DNA of 64,000 nucleotides. It comes from Siphonodentalium dalli. Its lineage: Eukaryota > Mollusca > Scaphopoda > Gadilida > Siphonodentaliidae. The DNA lies in the NCBI GenBank assembly GCA_032622095.1, contig CP136066.1, positions 91,593,319 to 91,657,318 of the forward strand. The letters are read 5' to 3'. The notes beneath the pieces were generated by a model that worked only from the letters and a program-made list of their open reading frames with translations, ran no database searches and had not been told where the DNA came from. A program made the translations under genes and the position numbers. Shown here piece after piece: positions 47,701 to 55,455 of this stretch. Each line of letters begins with the position of its first letter. Within the stretch, counting starts at the first letter, position 1.

Positions 47701-50700
47701 CAATTTTTCATCATTTGTTATTATTTTTTACAATTTTAATAATTTTTTAAAAATCTAAAAAAAAAACAATTATTTTTTATTTATTTTATTTTTTTAGGGC
47801 CGATTTTACAGACTGTAAATTAGGGCCGATGAGATCGGCCCCTGTCACTGAAAGGGTTAAAGAAAATTTCAGTGCGGAGGGAGGTGTTGAAAATGTTCTT
47901 TATTTGCCCTAAGGTATATTGCATATTTTTCAGGGAACATTCCTGTGAAGTACTGTTTGAGCGAGACAATGATGAGATCTCTATAGCGACGCTTATTTTA
48001 GATTCATTGATAAAAGTAAGTATGTGAGGCATCATACTGACCTGATCATGTCCTGTCATCTACGATTCGGCTGCTCAATCAAAATATTACCTTCATCATT
48101 ATCTTCGCAGTCTGCACATAATAATGGAAGTAATAACTACATTAATTTTTAACATGAAGGATTGCAAATTTCTTAATTTTGTATAACCTTTTTTTATTTT
48201 AGCCTAGTTTATGCCTTGGTGACCCATATGTTACCAGAAGGGTTACACAAACTGTTATATTACTAATACTGGTATTATTACCTAGCAATGAGTAACTGAT
48301 TGAAGTAATAATTTGAAATGTCCATTTTGGGACTTGATTGAGCAATAATTAAGGTGAGATTTGGTGATTTTGAGATCTACAAAAAACTTTCGGTCGGTCT
48401 GTTTTTGTTCGCTTCGTTTTCGGAATTCTCCAGGCGAACTGAACAAAATGAAATTTGATATGGTTGTTCACCACTGAGGACATTCAGAGGAGTGCTCAAT
48501 CATTTTGTTTGGATTTTCCATTCTAGAGTTATTCATCTTTGTTTATCTAGAAATGTTGTTTTTTTGCCTGTCTGCCTGAGTATCTCAGCCATGGGTTATA
48601 GGATCTTGATGAAATTTGATATGGATGTTCATCATCATGAGGGCTATCAATGAAGTGTCAAACGATGTTGTTTGCATTTTCCATTCTAAAGTTATTAACC
48701 TTTGTTTATCTGGAAATATTGATTTTTTTGTCCGTCCACACAAATATCTCAGTACGGGTTTTTTATCAAATCTCAATGAAATTTGTATGTATGTTCACCA
48801 TAATGACGACTTCCAAAGAAGTTTTAATTAGTTTTGTTTGCATTTTCCTTTGTAGGGTTATTTTTCTTTGTTTATATAGAAATATTGATATTTTATCTGT
48901 CTACATGAATGTCTCAACCATGGTCATCAGATATCAACAGATCGACAGCTTTAAAAAAAAAAGAGGATCTGTTGTGATATAAAATTGTCATGGTTCTGTC
49001 ACTTCTACTTAATATATTCCCACCCTAGGTGGTGTGCCACATGTAGGTAAGCACCAGGCGACAGCCCCGCTTTTTTTATGTGTACCCATACCATAGTATG
49101 GTAAACATAGTATTGACGTCCAGATTGACCACTCCTCATTTGTCCATCAATCTGTCTGTAGACACACATCGTGCGATAACTCAAATTTGTTTTATCTGAT
49201 TGGAACCAAATTATTTTCAAAGTTATGGTACTTTTTTTACTTAGAATTCACGCATGCTGCGATAACTCCAAAGATGTTTATCTGATTGGAACCAAATTTG
49301 TATGAGTTTCTCCGCCCAAAATACAGATCGAGTTTGGATATGGGTTTGATCCAATATTTTTTTAATGGAGTTATGGCCCTTTTTCGTTTAAAAAATTATT
49401 TTAATTTTATTAAATATTTTTTTTTTAGATTCACCTCTTTGCTCAATTTAACCAAATAAAAATATCAATTTTTTTTTTAATGTGGTGTACTAGCTTAATA
49501 ATTGAGTAGTTTTCTGTGTAGGTCCATTTAAACTTTCCAACTCCTGACATAGCTCAGGCGTGGAAACCCCCTTAATAAAACACTCATTGAATATTCTTAT
49601 ATAATCAGAGGTGATGTTCTGATTTGAAAATTCCTAAAATCACTGACATCTCAGTTACCAGAGGATTAAATTATCCATGTTTAAACATATTAAATTAACA
49701 CTCTGAACCATGTGCTTTATGTTATATTTGTCTCTTCAAATATCTAGTGCCCAATCGATACAAGAAAGGAGTTGGCGGAGAATATCGTCGTGACGGGAGG
49801 AACAGCTATGTTGTCGGGTTTCTACCACAGATTGAAATGCGAGTTAGATGATCTCCTGACGGACCCTAAATACAGCACAGAACTAGCATTGAAAAGCTTA
49901 AAGTTCTACAAACCTCCCAGTAAAGAGAACTACACATCATGGCTCGGAGGTCTGTAATATCTAGTGATAAGGCAATAACGAAAAAAACCTCTCTGACTGA
50001 ATTTAAATTATCTGGAGACACATTCGCTGATGATCAAATCCGTTTCTGATATACAGTAAAACCTCTACAAACCAAACACCCTTTGAACTGACCTTTCTGT
50101 TTGGTTTAGTGAGGTGTTTGGTTTATAGAAAATTGCACTGTCATGAAACATGAAGCTACCTTTACAAAAAAAGTGATCAAGATGCAAATTTATAACTTTA
50201 CAAAACAACACATTAATAAAAATAAATAAAACTATCGATGCAAATGTATGGATAAAAAACTTTTAATGCCTGTCTCAATGATGATCTTGTCACATTTTTA
50301 ATTATGTAGCTGATCGACGATTTGCCGATTCCATGTTTTATACGAAGCTCTTTCTTGGACAGCTTTTGAATAGCATAATTGTAGATCATTTAATAAACTT
50401 ACTTCTGTTCTTGGAATGCAATGCCGTGTGCTAAGTATGTGTAACTGTTCAATTATTCTGGATGAAAATGTCTTGGTGACAAATTGACCACTAGGTATTT
50501 ATAGAGAACTTGTGTTCATGTTGACAAATAGGGCTCTTACGATACACCAATACATATCACAATGTTTGCTCTCAATACGATATTAGTGTCGCAATTCACT
50601 TTACACTTGAAAACTTATTGAAATTTTAACCCGCAGTGATGATTGGTGGCCTGGTATAATGATAATTCCATTTCTCATTTCTAATGACATACCATTCAAT

Positions 50701-53348
50701 GCCTAAGCTTATAAAGTAACACTGAAATAATTAAATCTATCCTTCAGATTTAGTTGGACACAAGTGTTGAATGCTAGATTTACCACACACAGCCACTAAG
50801 GAACTGTACATGTAGTTTACAAAATATATAAAAATGTGGGAATAAGGTCATTGTGGTATGTCTGTTAAAATGAATCACAATTTCAATTAAACATTACTGA
50901 CCTATTGACAATGTTTGGGAAAACTCCATCCAACCATAGTCTATCATCTGATGTTAAATACAATACCTGTTAATATTTTACAATTTCATGCCGCAGGTAA
51001 GAAAGTACAGTAATGCCCTAAATAATCTACTCCTTAACCACAGCAGAATTATGGGTAATTTTTCAGGATTTAGTCGGAAATATGGCTTCTTGCCATTCAT
51101 TGGAAAGCTCATTCATCGGAAAGCTCTCACTGAGAGCTTTCCGATGAATAGCAACAAGCCATATTTCCAACTAAATCCTGAAAAATTACCCATAATTCTG
51201 CTGTGGTTAAGGAGTCGATTATTTAGGGCATTAATGTATGCCTGGGCATGGATCGAAGAGTTTCGCTCTTCCATGTCTTGGATTATGAGCATGAATGCAT
51301 ACATGTATTTTGTCTTTTCTCCTTTGTTATTGTTTTTTCTCAATAACAAAATTATTAAAAAAAAAAAAACTGATGTAAAAACAAACTGCCAATGATATAA
51401 TCCAACTGAATTTTCAAATTGTTTGTGAAGGTGTGAAACAAAAATAGTGATATCTAATCAGACACCTGTTGTTATTGTCAGGCTAAATGCATTATTGAAC
51501 AATAGACTACTGACTATTGTATGTTAGACAATGGTATGGCGACACTGATCAGACATGCATGTCTGTTCGGTTTTCAGAGGTCAAAATGCATGTACATGTA
51601 TTCGGTTACGGTCTCAAAATCCTGTTTGGTGTTCGGAAAGTGAAGGTTTCTGATTGCAGAAGTAATTTTTTGTGAGGATAAATTTGGAACCAGACAATTC
51701 ATTTGGTCAATTTATGTAGGGTTCGATTTTAGAGGGTCCAGTTTGGAGAAGTTTTACTGAAAATGCATGTTGGCAATTTGAACCTATATACTCATTGAAT
51801 CTCATATTGTTGCAATGTTTTGGACATTTTCACTTATCAAAGATAATTATGAACGTGACTGTACCAGTACACTGGACTAAATTTTTGTGGGAGTGGGATA
51901 CAATTTTGTATTTATACCCCCACTTTCGAAGAAAATGGGGGGTATACTGGATTGAGTGCGTCTGTCCGTCACGCTTTCTCCCTCCGTGTGTCCGTCGTAC
52001 CGTCCGTGCGTCCGTCTAACCTCATAACTCGAACAACTATGAACCAATTTCAATAATATTTTGTATGCAATCTCCGTAGGACTGCCTCTCCGCATGATGC
52101 TAATTGCTGTTTGGTCCGACTTTTTTTTTTAAAGTTACGCCTCATTTTCGACTTAAGAAAATTTCTCAATTTTTCGGTTTCCGGATAATATCTCAAGTTT
52201 GGATCCTTTAATTGCAAATATCGTTTTTTTTGTAGATCAGTCATATCAAGATACAGGTTGAGTTCGAATTTGAGTTTGATCCGATGATTTTTTCTAGAGT
52301 AATGGACTTTTTTCGACTTAGAAAATTCAATTTTCTTCTCTTTTTTTTGGTTTCCAGATCATAACTAAAGTTTGGACTGTTCAATTGAAAATTCCGTTTT
52401 TGTGTGAGTCAATGATATTAAAATACAGGTCAAGTTCGAATTTGAGTTTGATCCAATGATTTTTCTCAGAGTTATGGGCTTTTCGACTTAGAAAATTAAA
52501 TTTTTCTTTGGTTTCCGGATCATAACTCAAGATGGATTGTTTAATTGGAAATTCTGTTTTTTTTGTGGGTCATTCATATCAAAATACAGGTCAAGTTCGA
52601 ATTTGAGTTTGATCCAATGATTTTTCCCAAAGTTATGGGCCTTTTGACTTTGACATTTTTTTTTTTATAATTTTCTGTTTTTCTGTATGAGGGTACCTTC
52701 ATGGTGTAATCAACTCCTCCTACAGTTTTGATCATAGATATTTGAAACTTCCTTTTTTTTTGGATGCTATCACACTCGACAAAAGCCATCTTAGATGTTA
52801 AGGTTGCGTTTATTTTCTACCCTTTTTTGGGTTTCTGCAATCATTCCAACAAATATGAACCAATATCAAAATTATTAATCCAAATTTTTCTTTAAAGTTA
52901 AAAATCTTTTTTGTTGGGTTTACGGATAATGCGGGTTGAATTTGCCACGGTGGGCGTATGCTAGCACACCTCTTGTTATTTTTATTTGTATGTGGCCATA
53001 AAACGCCAGAGGATCAAGGTTTTTTGGCCAAGTGATTCCCTGAGAATCAAACTATTATTTTTATATGGCCTAAATTATTCTCCAAAATATAGGATATATC
53101 TTAGTTTAGGTGTCTACTAGTATGTTCATAAATAATTTGCTTCCAATAACACAAGTGTTTATTTTGTTTATTTCTCTTCTTTCATAGGTGCATTATTGGG
53201 ATCGTTGGAAACACTGCCAATGAAGTCGGTGTCTAAAGATTCATACTTAAAATTAAATAAACTTCCAGATTGGTGCTCTCTAGATGCCGATTCTGAAAAT
53301 GAAATGGACAGTCGTGAAGTGAGCGTTGAGAAAAAAGTCAACTTATGA
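20650..53348 (+). CDS. ACTR10: Actin-related protein 10 (Arp11), dynactin pointed-end subunit; complete 13-exon gene
   Basis: Arp10/Arp11 caps the pointed end of the Arp1 mini-filament in dynactin, with the p62, p25 and p27 subunits, and supports dynein cargo transport in the cytoplasm. Thirteen exons join without a frame break: 77+73+80+109+108+68+80+36+80+74+82+202+161 = 1230 nt, 409 residues plus stop (about 417 in human, from memory). Recognisable blocks are [23 protein letters not shown] (residues 15-37, first phosphate loop), HLLVNSKDRR, LVLDVGYSEALVVP (137-149, second loop), [41 protein letters not shown] (301-312), YTSWLGG and LPDWCSL near the end. The start context ACCACCGCCATGC is a good Kozak site and the N-terminus aligns with the family. 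Intron 5 is U12-type; the others are GT-AG. Introns total about 31 kb and are filled with repeats. Confidence 0.96.
21955..22345 (+). repeat. J-family repeat
   Basis: TATGTGTACCCATACCATCG, the CGTCCGTCCGTCTGTC block and GAGTTTGAAAATGGGTTTGA, then a second half-unit with ACAGATCAAGTTCGAATATG. Located inside the 21183-24546 foldback. Confidence 0.75.
22486..22570 (+). mobile_element. E-family fragment
   Basis: AATGGACTCTCCCATTTCATT to TGAGCAGACAGAG; only the left third of an E element. Confidence 0.6.
24675..25407. mobile_element. Inverted-repeat element, about 0.7 kb
   Basis: The left arm near 24690 (GTCCAACAAATTAGAC, then GGATTAAT and an ATATTTGGACATTTA block) is mirrored at 25323-25407 (TAAATGTCCAAATAT ... 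GTCTAATTTGTTGGAC). The interior carries CpG-rich sequence (GCGCGCGCATGCG) near 25030. Arms about 85 bp. No ORF recognised. Confidence 0.75.
25397..26182. mobile_element. Inverted-repeat element with arms of about 145 bp
   Basis: Sequence 25400-25545, including GCTAACCCACCTGACTGCAT and TTGTCTGTTAAAAAGTCCATGG, returns inverted at 26043-26182. Arms are nearly identical, which suggests recent insertion. Its left end abuts the right end of the previous foldback, so the two may share an arm or form one composite. Confidence 0.8.
27603..28001 (-). mobile_element. B-family MITE
   Basis: TTAACCCTTTACCCAACAAAC to TTCTGTTGGTTAAAGGGTTAA, with two intact palindromes; reverse orientation to the copy at 2341. 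In ACTR10 intron 1. Confidence 0.88.
28799..28871 (+). CDS. ACTR10: ACTR10 exon 2 (residues 26-50)
   Basis: Acceptor TTTTTACAG, then A completing Lys26 and [14 protein letters not shown], a strongly conserved Arp10 block. The donor is GTAAGG, phase 0. Intron 1 before it is 8.07 kb and holds the 21.2-24.5, 24.7-25.4 and 25.4-26.2 kb foldbacks and a B element. Confidence 0.96.
30220..30299 (+). CDS. ACTR10: ACTR10 exon 3 (residues 51-77)
   Basis: Acceptor TTTTTTACAG. It encodes LCRIWEFEDVQQLYENLKNF followed by LFVLYFR, matching the Arp10 ELYSYLKEFIHILYFR region. The donor GTAAGG at 30300 is followed after about 11 bp by a C-family repeat. Confidence 0.94.
30311..30578 (+). mobile_element. C-family MITE 11 bp downstream of the ACTR10 exon 3 donor
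   Basis: TCAATCCTTTCATGACTGCAG to TCCCATCATGAAAGGGTTAA. Both palindromic cores are present. It almost abuts the GTAAGG donor at 30300. Confidence 0.87.
30632..30811 (-). mobile_element. E-family fragment
   Basis: TTATTATCTGAACATTTCCC to GTAAAGAACGGGTTAA; the left part is missing. It follows the C element at 30311 in ACTR10 intron 3. Confidence 0.75.
31048..31156 (+). CDS. ACTR10: ACTR10 exon 4 (residues 77-113)
   Basis: Acceptor TGTTATAG. It encodes HLLVNSKDRRIVVCESLMCP and then TAFRDTMAKVLFEHYE, matching Arp10 HLLVNPRDRRVVIIES. The donor is GTGAGT, phase 0. Confidence 0.96.
31307..31588 (+). mobile_element. B-family MITE, right half
   Basis: Begins in the central AAAATTATAAAATTG spacer and ends TGTTTGGTAAAGGGTTAA; one intact ATTCTCTTATATATGCGAG palindrome. 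In ACTR10 intron 4. Confidence 0.85.
31733..31969 (+). mobile_element. E-family MITE
   Basis: TTAACTCTTTCTTTTCTAAATGG to TTTAGTATAGAAAGTGTTAA, in ACTR10 intron 4. An F element follows at once. Confidence 0.8.
31977..32264. mobile_element. F-family palindromic element, second copy
   Basis: GGGACCATCTCCTTTCATAC ... GTATGAAAGGAGATGGTCCC with the central CATAAATTCATTTTCATTAT mirror. It ends about 75 bp before the ACTR10 exon 5 acceptor. Confidence 0.88.
32341..32448 (+). CDS. ACTR10: ACTR10 exon 5 (residues 114-149), ends at a U12-type donor
   Basis: Acceptor CTCTTACAG. It encodes VSSVMFAPNHVVPLLTLG, then VNTGLVLDVGYSEALVVP with phosphate loop 2 (Asp139). The exon ends in phase 0 at CCT, followed immediately by ATATCCTTT, a perfect minor-spliceosome AT-AC-class donor. 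No usable GT donor fits the homology. Confidence 0.95.
32697..34999. mobile_element. 2.3-kb foldback element inside the U12 intron
   Basis: Left end TAGTCCAGTGCATTTATG is mirrored by CATAAATGCACTGGACTA at the right end. Further inward, the CGGAAAAAGGGAAATTGGTG, TTTGGTCAAATCATCAAT and ACCTCAAATATGGCATTTC blocks recur in inverted order, so the arms are about 1.1 kb with a centre near 33.85 kb. The arms have diverged by point changes and small indels. There is no transposase-like ORF. Non-autonomous foldback element; superfamily not determined. Confidence 0.85.
35068..35200. mobile_element. D-family short palindrome
   Basis: GGGTGTCTGTCATTTGCAGA mirrored by TCTGCAAATGACAGACACCC, with CCCCAGAGGGTGAATTTAG stems and a CCCACATAGTGGG loop. 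It is a single-palindrome form of the larger D element. Confidence 0.88.
35347..35634 (+). mobile_element. C-family MITE
   Basis: TTCACCCTTTCATGACGGGAG to CCATTCATGGAAGGGTTAA with partly decayed cores, inside ACTR10 intron 5. A G14 tract lies just upstream (35245-35258). Confidence 0.8.
35812..36210. mobile_element. D-family element, long form
   Basis: Paired CCCCAGAGG...CCTCTGGGGACCTCATTC blocks at 35818-35864 and 36090-36172, with GCCTCATCTTCT mirrored by AGAAGATGAGGCCTAAGC. It ends GACAGACACACTATAATCAGG. The left part is truncated. Confidence 0.8.
36354..36421 (+). CDS. ACTR10: ACTR10 exon 6 (residues 150-172)
   Basis: It encodes [20 protein letters not shown] then IHK, aligning with Arp10 [23 protein letters not shown]. 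The 68 nt end in phase 2 at donor GTACGT (36422). The last four exon bases and the donor are the first unit of a 34-bp tandem array running to about 36800. Confidence 0.92.
36418..36800 (+). repeat. 34-bp minisatellite containing the exon 6 donor splice site, about 11 units
   Basis: Period 34 bp. Each unit carries CAAGTACGTATCATGTAAG followed by CCTCAGGCTATTAAA. Unit one straddles the exon 6/intron 6 boundary, so the array repeats both the real donor (AA|GTACGT) and a second donor-like AT|GTAAGC. Units differ by single bases (GTATGT, CACGTAAG, CCTTAGG), and the array decays into an L-family repeat at about 36826. Confidence 0.95.
36826..37202 (+). repeat. L-family interspersed repeat, copy 2
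   Basis: Begins right after the 34-bp splice-site minisatellite (AAAGACATACTATGGACTTG) and ends GGAGTGTTTCACATCACTTT. Same orientation as the copy at 9694. Confidence 0.8.
37318..38200. mobile_element. Foldback element with arrays of a CGGACATTTCCCCACC motif
   Basis: CGGACATTTCCCCAC appears repeatedly at 37368-37510 and in reverse complement (GTGGGGAAATGTCCG) at 38050-38158, so two small tandem arrays face each other. A 22-bp unit (AAAACACTCTTTCATGTTTGTC) is repeated about three times at 37855-37927 in the interior. Outer flanks carry CCTTGAAAACC-type sequence. Lies in ACTR10 intron 6. No ORF recognised. Confidence 0.8.
38595..38705 (+). repeat. Short tandem CTTGAAAACCCTTGAATTT repeat
   Basis: Three units of about 35-40 bp centred on CCTTGAAAACCCTTGAATTT lie just before the tail of a C-family element. 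Related sequence is found at the outer ends of the 37.3-38.2 kb foldback. Confidence 0.75.
38713..38753 (+). mobile_element. C-family tail fragment
   Basis: TGAATGCTTCATCAGTGCAG then CTGTCATGAAAGGGTTAA; ends 71 bp before ACTR10 exon 7. Confidence 0.75.
38825..38904 (+). CDS. ACTR10: ACTR10 exon 7 (residues 172-199)
   Basis: Acceptor CATTTCAG. It encodes RIKENLLECGMCTTSKGAPK followed by PISTVA, corresponding to the ELETQLLEQC region and the variable loop after it. The phases fit on both sides (2 in, 1 out). The donor is GTAATC. Confidence 0.9.
38966..39042. mobile_element. D-family short palindrome
   Basis: GCAGAATGAGGTCCCCAGAG mirrored by CTGAGGACCTCATTCTGC, with a CCCACACAGTG centre. About 60 bp after ACTR10 exon 7. 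Confidence 0.85.
39238..39980 (+). mobile_element. E-family MITE split by another TTAA element
   Basis: The E body (GTATACATTGGAATGGTCTA ... ATTTCCTAAGGGAACTACTC) is interrupted after GTTAA at 39459 and resumes with TTAATGAGTATTTAGTA at 39956. Confidence 0.85.
39460..39955. mobile_element. Roughly 500-bp element with TIR GGCCCACTTAATTTT, inserted at TTAA
   Basis: Left end GGCCCACTTAATTTTTGA and right end TCGAAAATTAAGTGGGCC are inverted repeats. The E element around it supplies the empty site CTC(G/A)TTAATGAG, so TTAA at 39456-39459 and 39956-39959 is a clear target duplication. Interior AT-rich, no ORF. Confidence 0.85.
40242..40277 (+). CDS. ACTR10: ACTR10 exon 8, 36-nt micro-exon (residues 199-211)
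   Basis: Acceptor CTTTCCAG, donor GTATAA. The 36 nt encode DTLTEEVLEDIK, matching the Arp10 SVPEGVLEDIK helix. The phases (1 in, 1 out) fit both neighbours. Its small size makes it easy for gene finders to miss. Confidence 0.9.
40351..41070 (+). repeat. H element, short diverged copy (about 3 units)
   Basis: Starts TAGCTCAATATGACAAAG and ends TGTCATTGACACTTT. Units are more diverged than in the two longer copies. It begins about 75 bp after ACTR10 exon 8, in intron 8. Confidence 0.8.
41284..41552 (+). mobile_element. E-family MITE
   Basis: TTAACCCTTTCTTTACTGAAT to TTTAGTATAGGAAGGGTT, in ACTR10 intron 8. Confidence 0.85.
42000..42805. mobile_element. D-family element split by a B-like insertion
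   Basis: The left part (GAGATCCCCAGAGGG ... CACCTCGCTTATGCATT) ends at 42178. The right part (AAGATGAGGCCTAAGCAGAC ... CACCTTCTGGGGGCCTCATTTTG) continues the usual D order after 42615. Confidence 0.8.
42179..42615 (+). mobile_element. B-prime MITE (AACCCTTTCAGTGCC ends)
   Basis: TTAACCCTTTCAGTGCCAGG to CCTGGCACTGAAAGGGTTAA. It shares the ATTCTC...TATATAAGAGAATGCATTGG core with B but has different outer arms including GGGCCGATGAGATCGGCCCC. One core palindrome is shortened. Second copy at 47577. Confidence 0.88.
43373..43592 (-). mobile_element. E-family MITE
   Basis: TTAACGCTTTCTATACTGAT to TCTAGTAAAGATAGGGTTAA; ends about 150 bp before ACTR10 exon 9. Confidence 0.8.
43746..43825 (+). CDS. 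ACTR10: ACTR10 exon 9 (residues 211-237)
   Basis: Acceptor CTTTTTCAG. It encodes VRCCFVTSFSRAKQIHSVLV then NGEDQNN, aligning with Arp10 ARTCFVSDLKRGLKIQ. The donor is GTAAGT, phase 0. Confidence 0.93.
43846..44260 (+). repeat. K-family repeat, copy 4
   Basis: AAAGATGCATATTCCGATTT, CTTCGGCTTCGGGGTGAAC and CAAAGCTCAGAGTTATCAGA blocks. It lies in ACTR10 intron 9, starting about 25 bp after the exon 9 donor. Confidence 0.7.
44351..44424 (+). CDS. ACTR10: ACTR10 exon 10 (residues 238-262)
   Basis: Acceptor TTACCACAG. It encodes LPNPPPDVQYPLEGNLKLNI then TGTVR, aligning with Arp10 [24 protein letters not shown]. The donor is GTAAGA, phase 2. Confidence 0.95.
44450..44665 (+). mobile_element. E-family fragments, two partial copies
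   Basis: TTCATTAATGACTCTCCCATGTAG ... and CTCTTATTACTGAATAGATTC ... AATATAAGCAGAAGACAGGC follow each other directly. Both lack the right arm. Begins 26 bp after ACTR10 exon 10. Confidence 0.6.
44678..46545 (+). repeat. H element, tandem units of about 155 bp (around 11 units)
   Basis: Starts TAGCTCAACTTACTTTG and ends near TGTCATTGACACTTTC. In between, units of roughly 150-170 bp repeat GACATGTAGATGGGAACGAG, then GGGTCATTCGGCCAAAAAAC, a CAGCAGCCATCTTGGATTT block, a GGGCTACAGGTCGTA block and CATCATGAAATTTGTCATGG. Lies in ACTR10 intron 10. Confidence 0.9.
47577..47860 (+). mobile_element. B-prime MITE, second copy
   Basis: TTAACCCTTTGAGTGCCAGG to CACTGAAAGGGTTAA, with one intact palindrome (GTCGACCATAGGTCGAC loop). 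It ends 73 bp before ACTR10 exon 11. Confidence 0.88.
47934..48015 (+). CDS. ACTR10: ACTR10 exon 11 (residues 262-289)
   Basis: Acceptor TATTTTTCAG. It encodes EHSCEVLFERDNDEISIATL then ILDSLIK, closely matching Arp10 [25 protein letters not shown]. The donor is GTAAGT, phase 0. Confidence 0.96.
49075..49450 (+). repeat. J-family repeat (GTACCCATACCATAGTATGG)
   Basis: TTATGTGTACCCATACCATA, GTCCATCAATCTGTCTGTAG, CAGATCGAGTTTGGATATGG and GGAGTTATGGCCCTTTTTCG blocks match copies at 21955-22345 and 56213-56650. In ACTR10 intron 11. Unclassified. Confidence 0.8.
49748..49949 (+). CDS. ACTR10: ACTR10 exon 12 (residues 290-357)
   Basis: Acceptor AAATATCTAG, weak in pyrimidines. It encodes [20 protein letters not shown] and onward to PPSKENYTSWLGG. 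The GG at 306-307 is the conserved C-terminal actin-fold nucleotide-loop motif. The donor is GTCTGT, weak at +3. If it is not spliced, translation ends two codons later at TAA. The longest exon, 202 nt, phase 1. Confidence 0.96.
51006..51238. mobile_element. A-family palindromic element with a short internal duplication
   Basis: TACAGTAATGCCCTAAATAA to TTTAGGGCATTAATGTA. GGAAAGCTC ATTCATC is repeated once near the centre. In ACTR10 intron 12. Confidence 0.9.
51915..52960 (+). repeat. J-related tandem-like repeat in ACTR10 intron 12
   Basis: Opens ACCCCCACTTTCGAAGAAAA with GTCCGTCCGTC-type sequence, then three or four units of about 150 bp sharing CAGGTCAAGTTCGAATTTGA, GTTTGATCCAATGATTTTT and TTCGACTTAGAAAATT. 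Unclassified. Confidence 0.75.
53188..53348 (+). CDS. ACTR10: ACTR10 exon 13, terminal coding exon (residues 357-409)
   Basis: Acceptor TCTTTCATAG. It encodes ALLGSLETLPMKSVSKDSYL, then KLNKLPDWCSL and an acidic-basic tail ending VEKKVNL before TGA at 53346-53348. LPDWCSL is a family signature near the Arp10 C-terminus. An E-family repeat begins 212 bp after the stop. The first AATAAA downstream (53675-53680) lies inside that repeat, so the poly(A) site is uncertain. Confidence 0.95.
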
Positions 53349-53559
53349 AAAATAATGTTGATTGTTCGGTAGCATGGACAGTGAAGAATTCAGCTTTGTC
53401 AACTTATGGAAATGTGTGTTGATTCTTAGTCTTAGTCTATCGGGAGCAGTCACAAAATCCTTGTTGAGAAAACTCAGATTGTGAAAATGTTCACTGATTC
53501 TAAGAGTGAAGGAGATGGGGTCATTATCACAATGCACCGAGCACATTTTTAACTGGCTT

Positions 53560-53808
53560 TTAAACTTTTCTATACTAAATGGAATCTGCCAGTCAATTAA
53601 AAAGTGTACATCAGAATTGCCAATTATTGATTTGCAGGAATGTAGAGGTAATTAATATAAGCAGACAACATATAAATAAAAGTGCAGAAAGAGTCCTATT
53701 TATTGAGGGAAATATTCAGATAATAAGTTCCACAAACGACCTGTATTATCTGAACATTTTCTACGGGATAACTACTCATCAATGATGCTTTAGTATAGAA
53801 GGGATAAA
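53560..53808 (+). mobile_element. E-family MITE in the ACTR10 3' flank
   Basis: TTAAACTTTTCTATACTAAATGG to CTTTAGTATAGAAGGG. It contains AATAAA at 53675-53680. It begins 212 bp after the ACTR10 stop codon and may lie in the 3' UTR. Confidence 0.8.
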
Positions 53809-54527
53809 CCGGGTAATTGTTACCCAGGATTAACTATTTTTGTAAAGAGTTAGTCTGTAGTTTATATTTTGAGCAGGCAGGTTTAATAACAAAATGTCAT
53901 AATTATTCCGAATTCACATGTTAAGTAGCGTTCAGACAAATCTACTATGTTTGTCCATACATTGCTTTGACACATTCCATTGCCTGCCTTAAACCGTCCG
54001 CACACGTTATAATGCAGAGCTTCCGATTAATAATTACAGCTAACAAGTCCAATATTGGAATAATGCAATGTTGCAAATCAATCTGTCTGTAATAATTTAA
54101 TTCTACAATGTCAAATCCCAACAACTAGAACTGTATTGACATATAAACAAGTCAATTGTCCTTCGCTTCGATGATTGATTGAAAACAAGAAACGTCATGA
54201 TGCACACCATATAAGGTATATGTTATGCCTTATGTAAAAAATAGAATCTCTCCATTGGCATTGTGTGTGTGTTAACGAATACAATGTAATGGACGCATCG
54301 CAGCCATCTGAACATCTTAGTGTTAGTGTCTGTATTCCATTATCAACGCAACCGACTCGTCTGAACACTACTGTAGACTCCTTCAATCAAGACCGTGCAT
54401 ATCTCAAAACTGGAAAGGCTTATAACCATGATTTAACCTCGAAATGCAACAACAAAACCAGGTCATCAGTGACAGTGTTGCCCCACTTTGGGTCTTAAGC
54501 ATTACAAGTAACACATCATCGATTGGT

Positions 54528-54770
54528 TTAACCATTACATGATTGGAGCTTCCTGAAATTTTGTGAAAACCCTGTGCCAATGCATTTATATGCATTATAT
54601 ATATGAGTCTCCCATAGGGAGCCTTGCATATATGAGAGAATGCATTGGCCTAACAATATTTACCTTGACCTTGTAAGCCAGTGCAATCTCTTATATATAC
54701 AACGCTCCCTGTGGAAGACTCGTATATATAACAGAATGCACTGACATGGGATCTGTTATGCTGCACCCAG
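54528..54770 (+). mobile_element. C-family MITE, diverged
   Basis: TTAACCATTACATGATTGGAG, GTCTCCCATAGGGAGCC, CAATATTTACCTTGACC, then a decayed right end. Confidence 0.8.
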
Positions 54771-55060
54771 TTAAGACAGCACTTTCCAGCCCACAAGAAC
54801 GCGGGATTAATCCATGATTGACATGTGTGGTTGCCTGTAAAGATTTCTAGTGACACAGGTCTTAATAATTTTGTGAATGAAAGATGTTACCCTAATAAAT
54901 TCTTTCATCAACACCCTTGTGACTGTGTTTTTGAAGCATCCAGAAGTGAAACATTTCAAGATATGACGATTCGTGTTTTTCAATAATTATTCCTATTATT
55001 TTTCATTTCCTTGACTCATGTCTTGGAATCTTATAGTGAAATTAGTGTTCCAAATTCCTT

Positions 55061-55326
55061 TCACCCTTCCATGACTGGAGCTTCCTGAAATTTTGCGAAA
55101 ACCCTGTGCCAATGCATTCTCTTATATATGCGAGTCTCCCATAGGGAGCCTTGCATATATGAGAGAATACATTGGCCTAACAATATTTACCTTGACCTTG
55201 TAAGCCAGTGCAATCTCTTATATATGTGAGGCTCAATCCCTGTTGGAGACTTGCATATATAAGAGAATGCACTGGCACATAATATTTAATGCTGCACCAG
55301 CACAGCTCCCGTCATGAAAGGGTTAA
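55061..55326 (+). mobile_element. C-family MITE
   Basis: TTCACCCTTCCATGACTGGAG to CCCGTCATGAAAGGGTTAA with both core palindromes. Confidence 0.87.
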
Positions 55327-55455
55327 GTCATTCATCTAGACAAACATTCTCAAGGAAGTATTTAATTTGAAGAACTAACTTGAGTCATTCAAGAATTATG
55401 GAGATTTTACACATTCTTTTATATATGCTAGGCTCCCTATAGGAGACTACCATAT

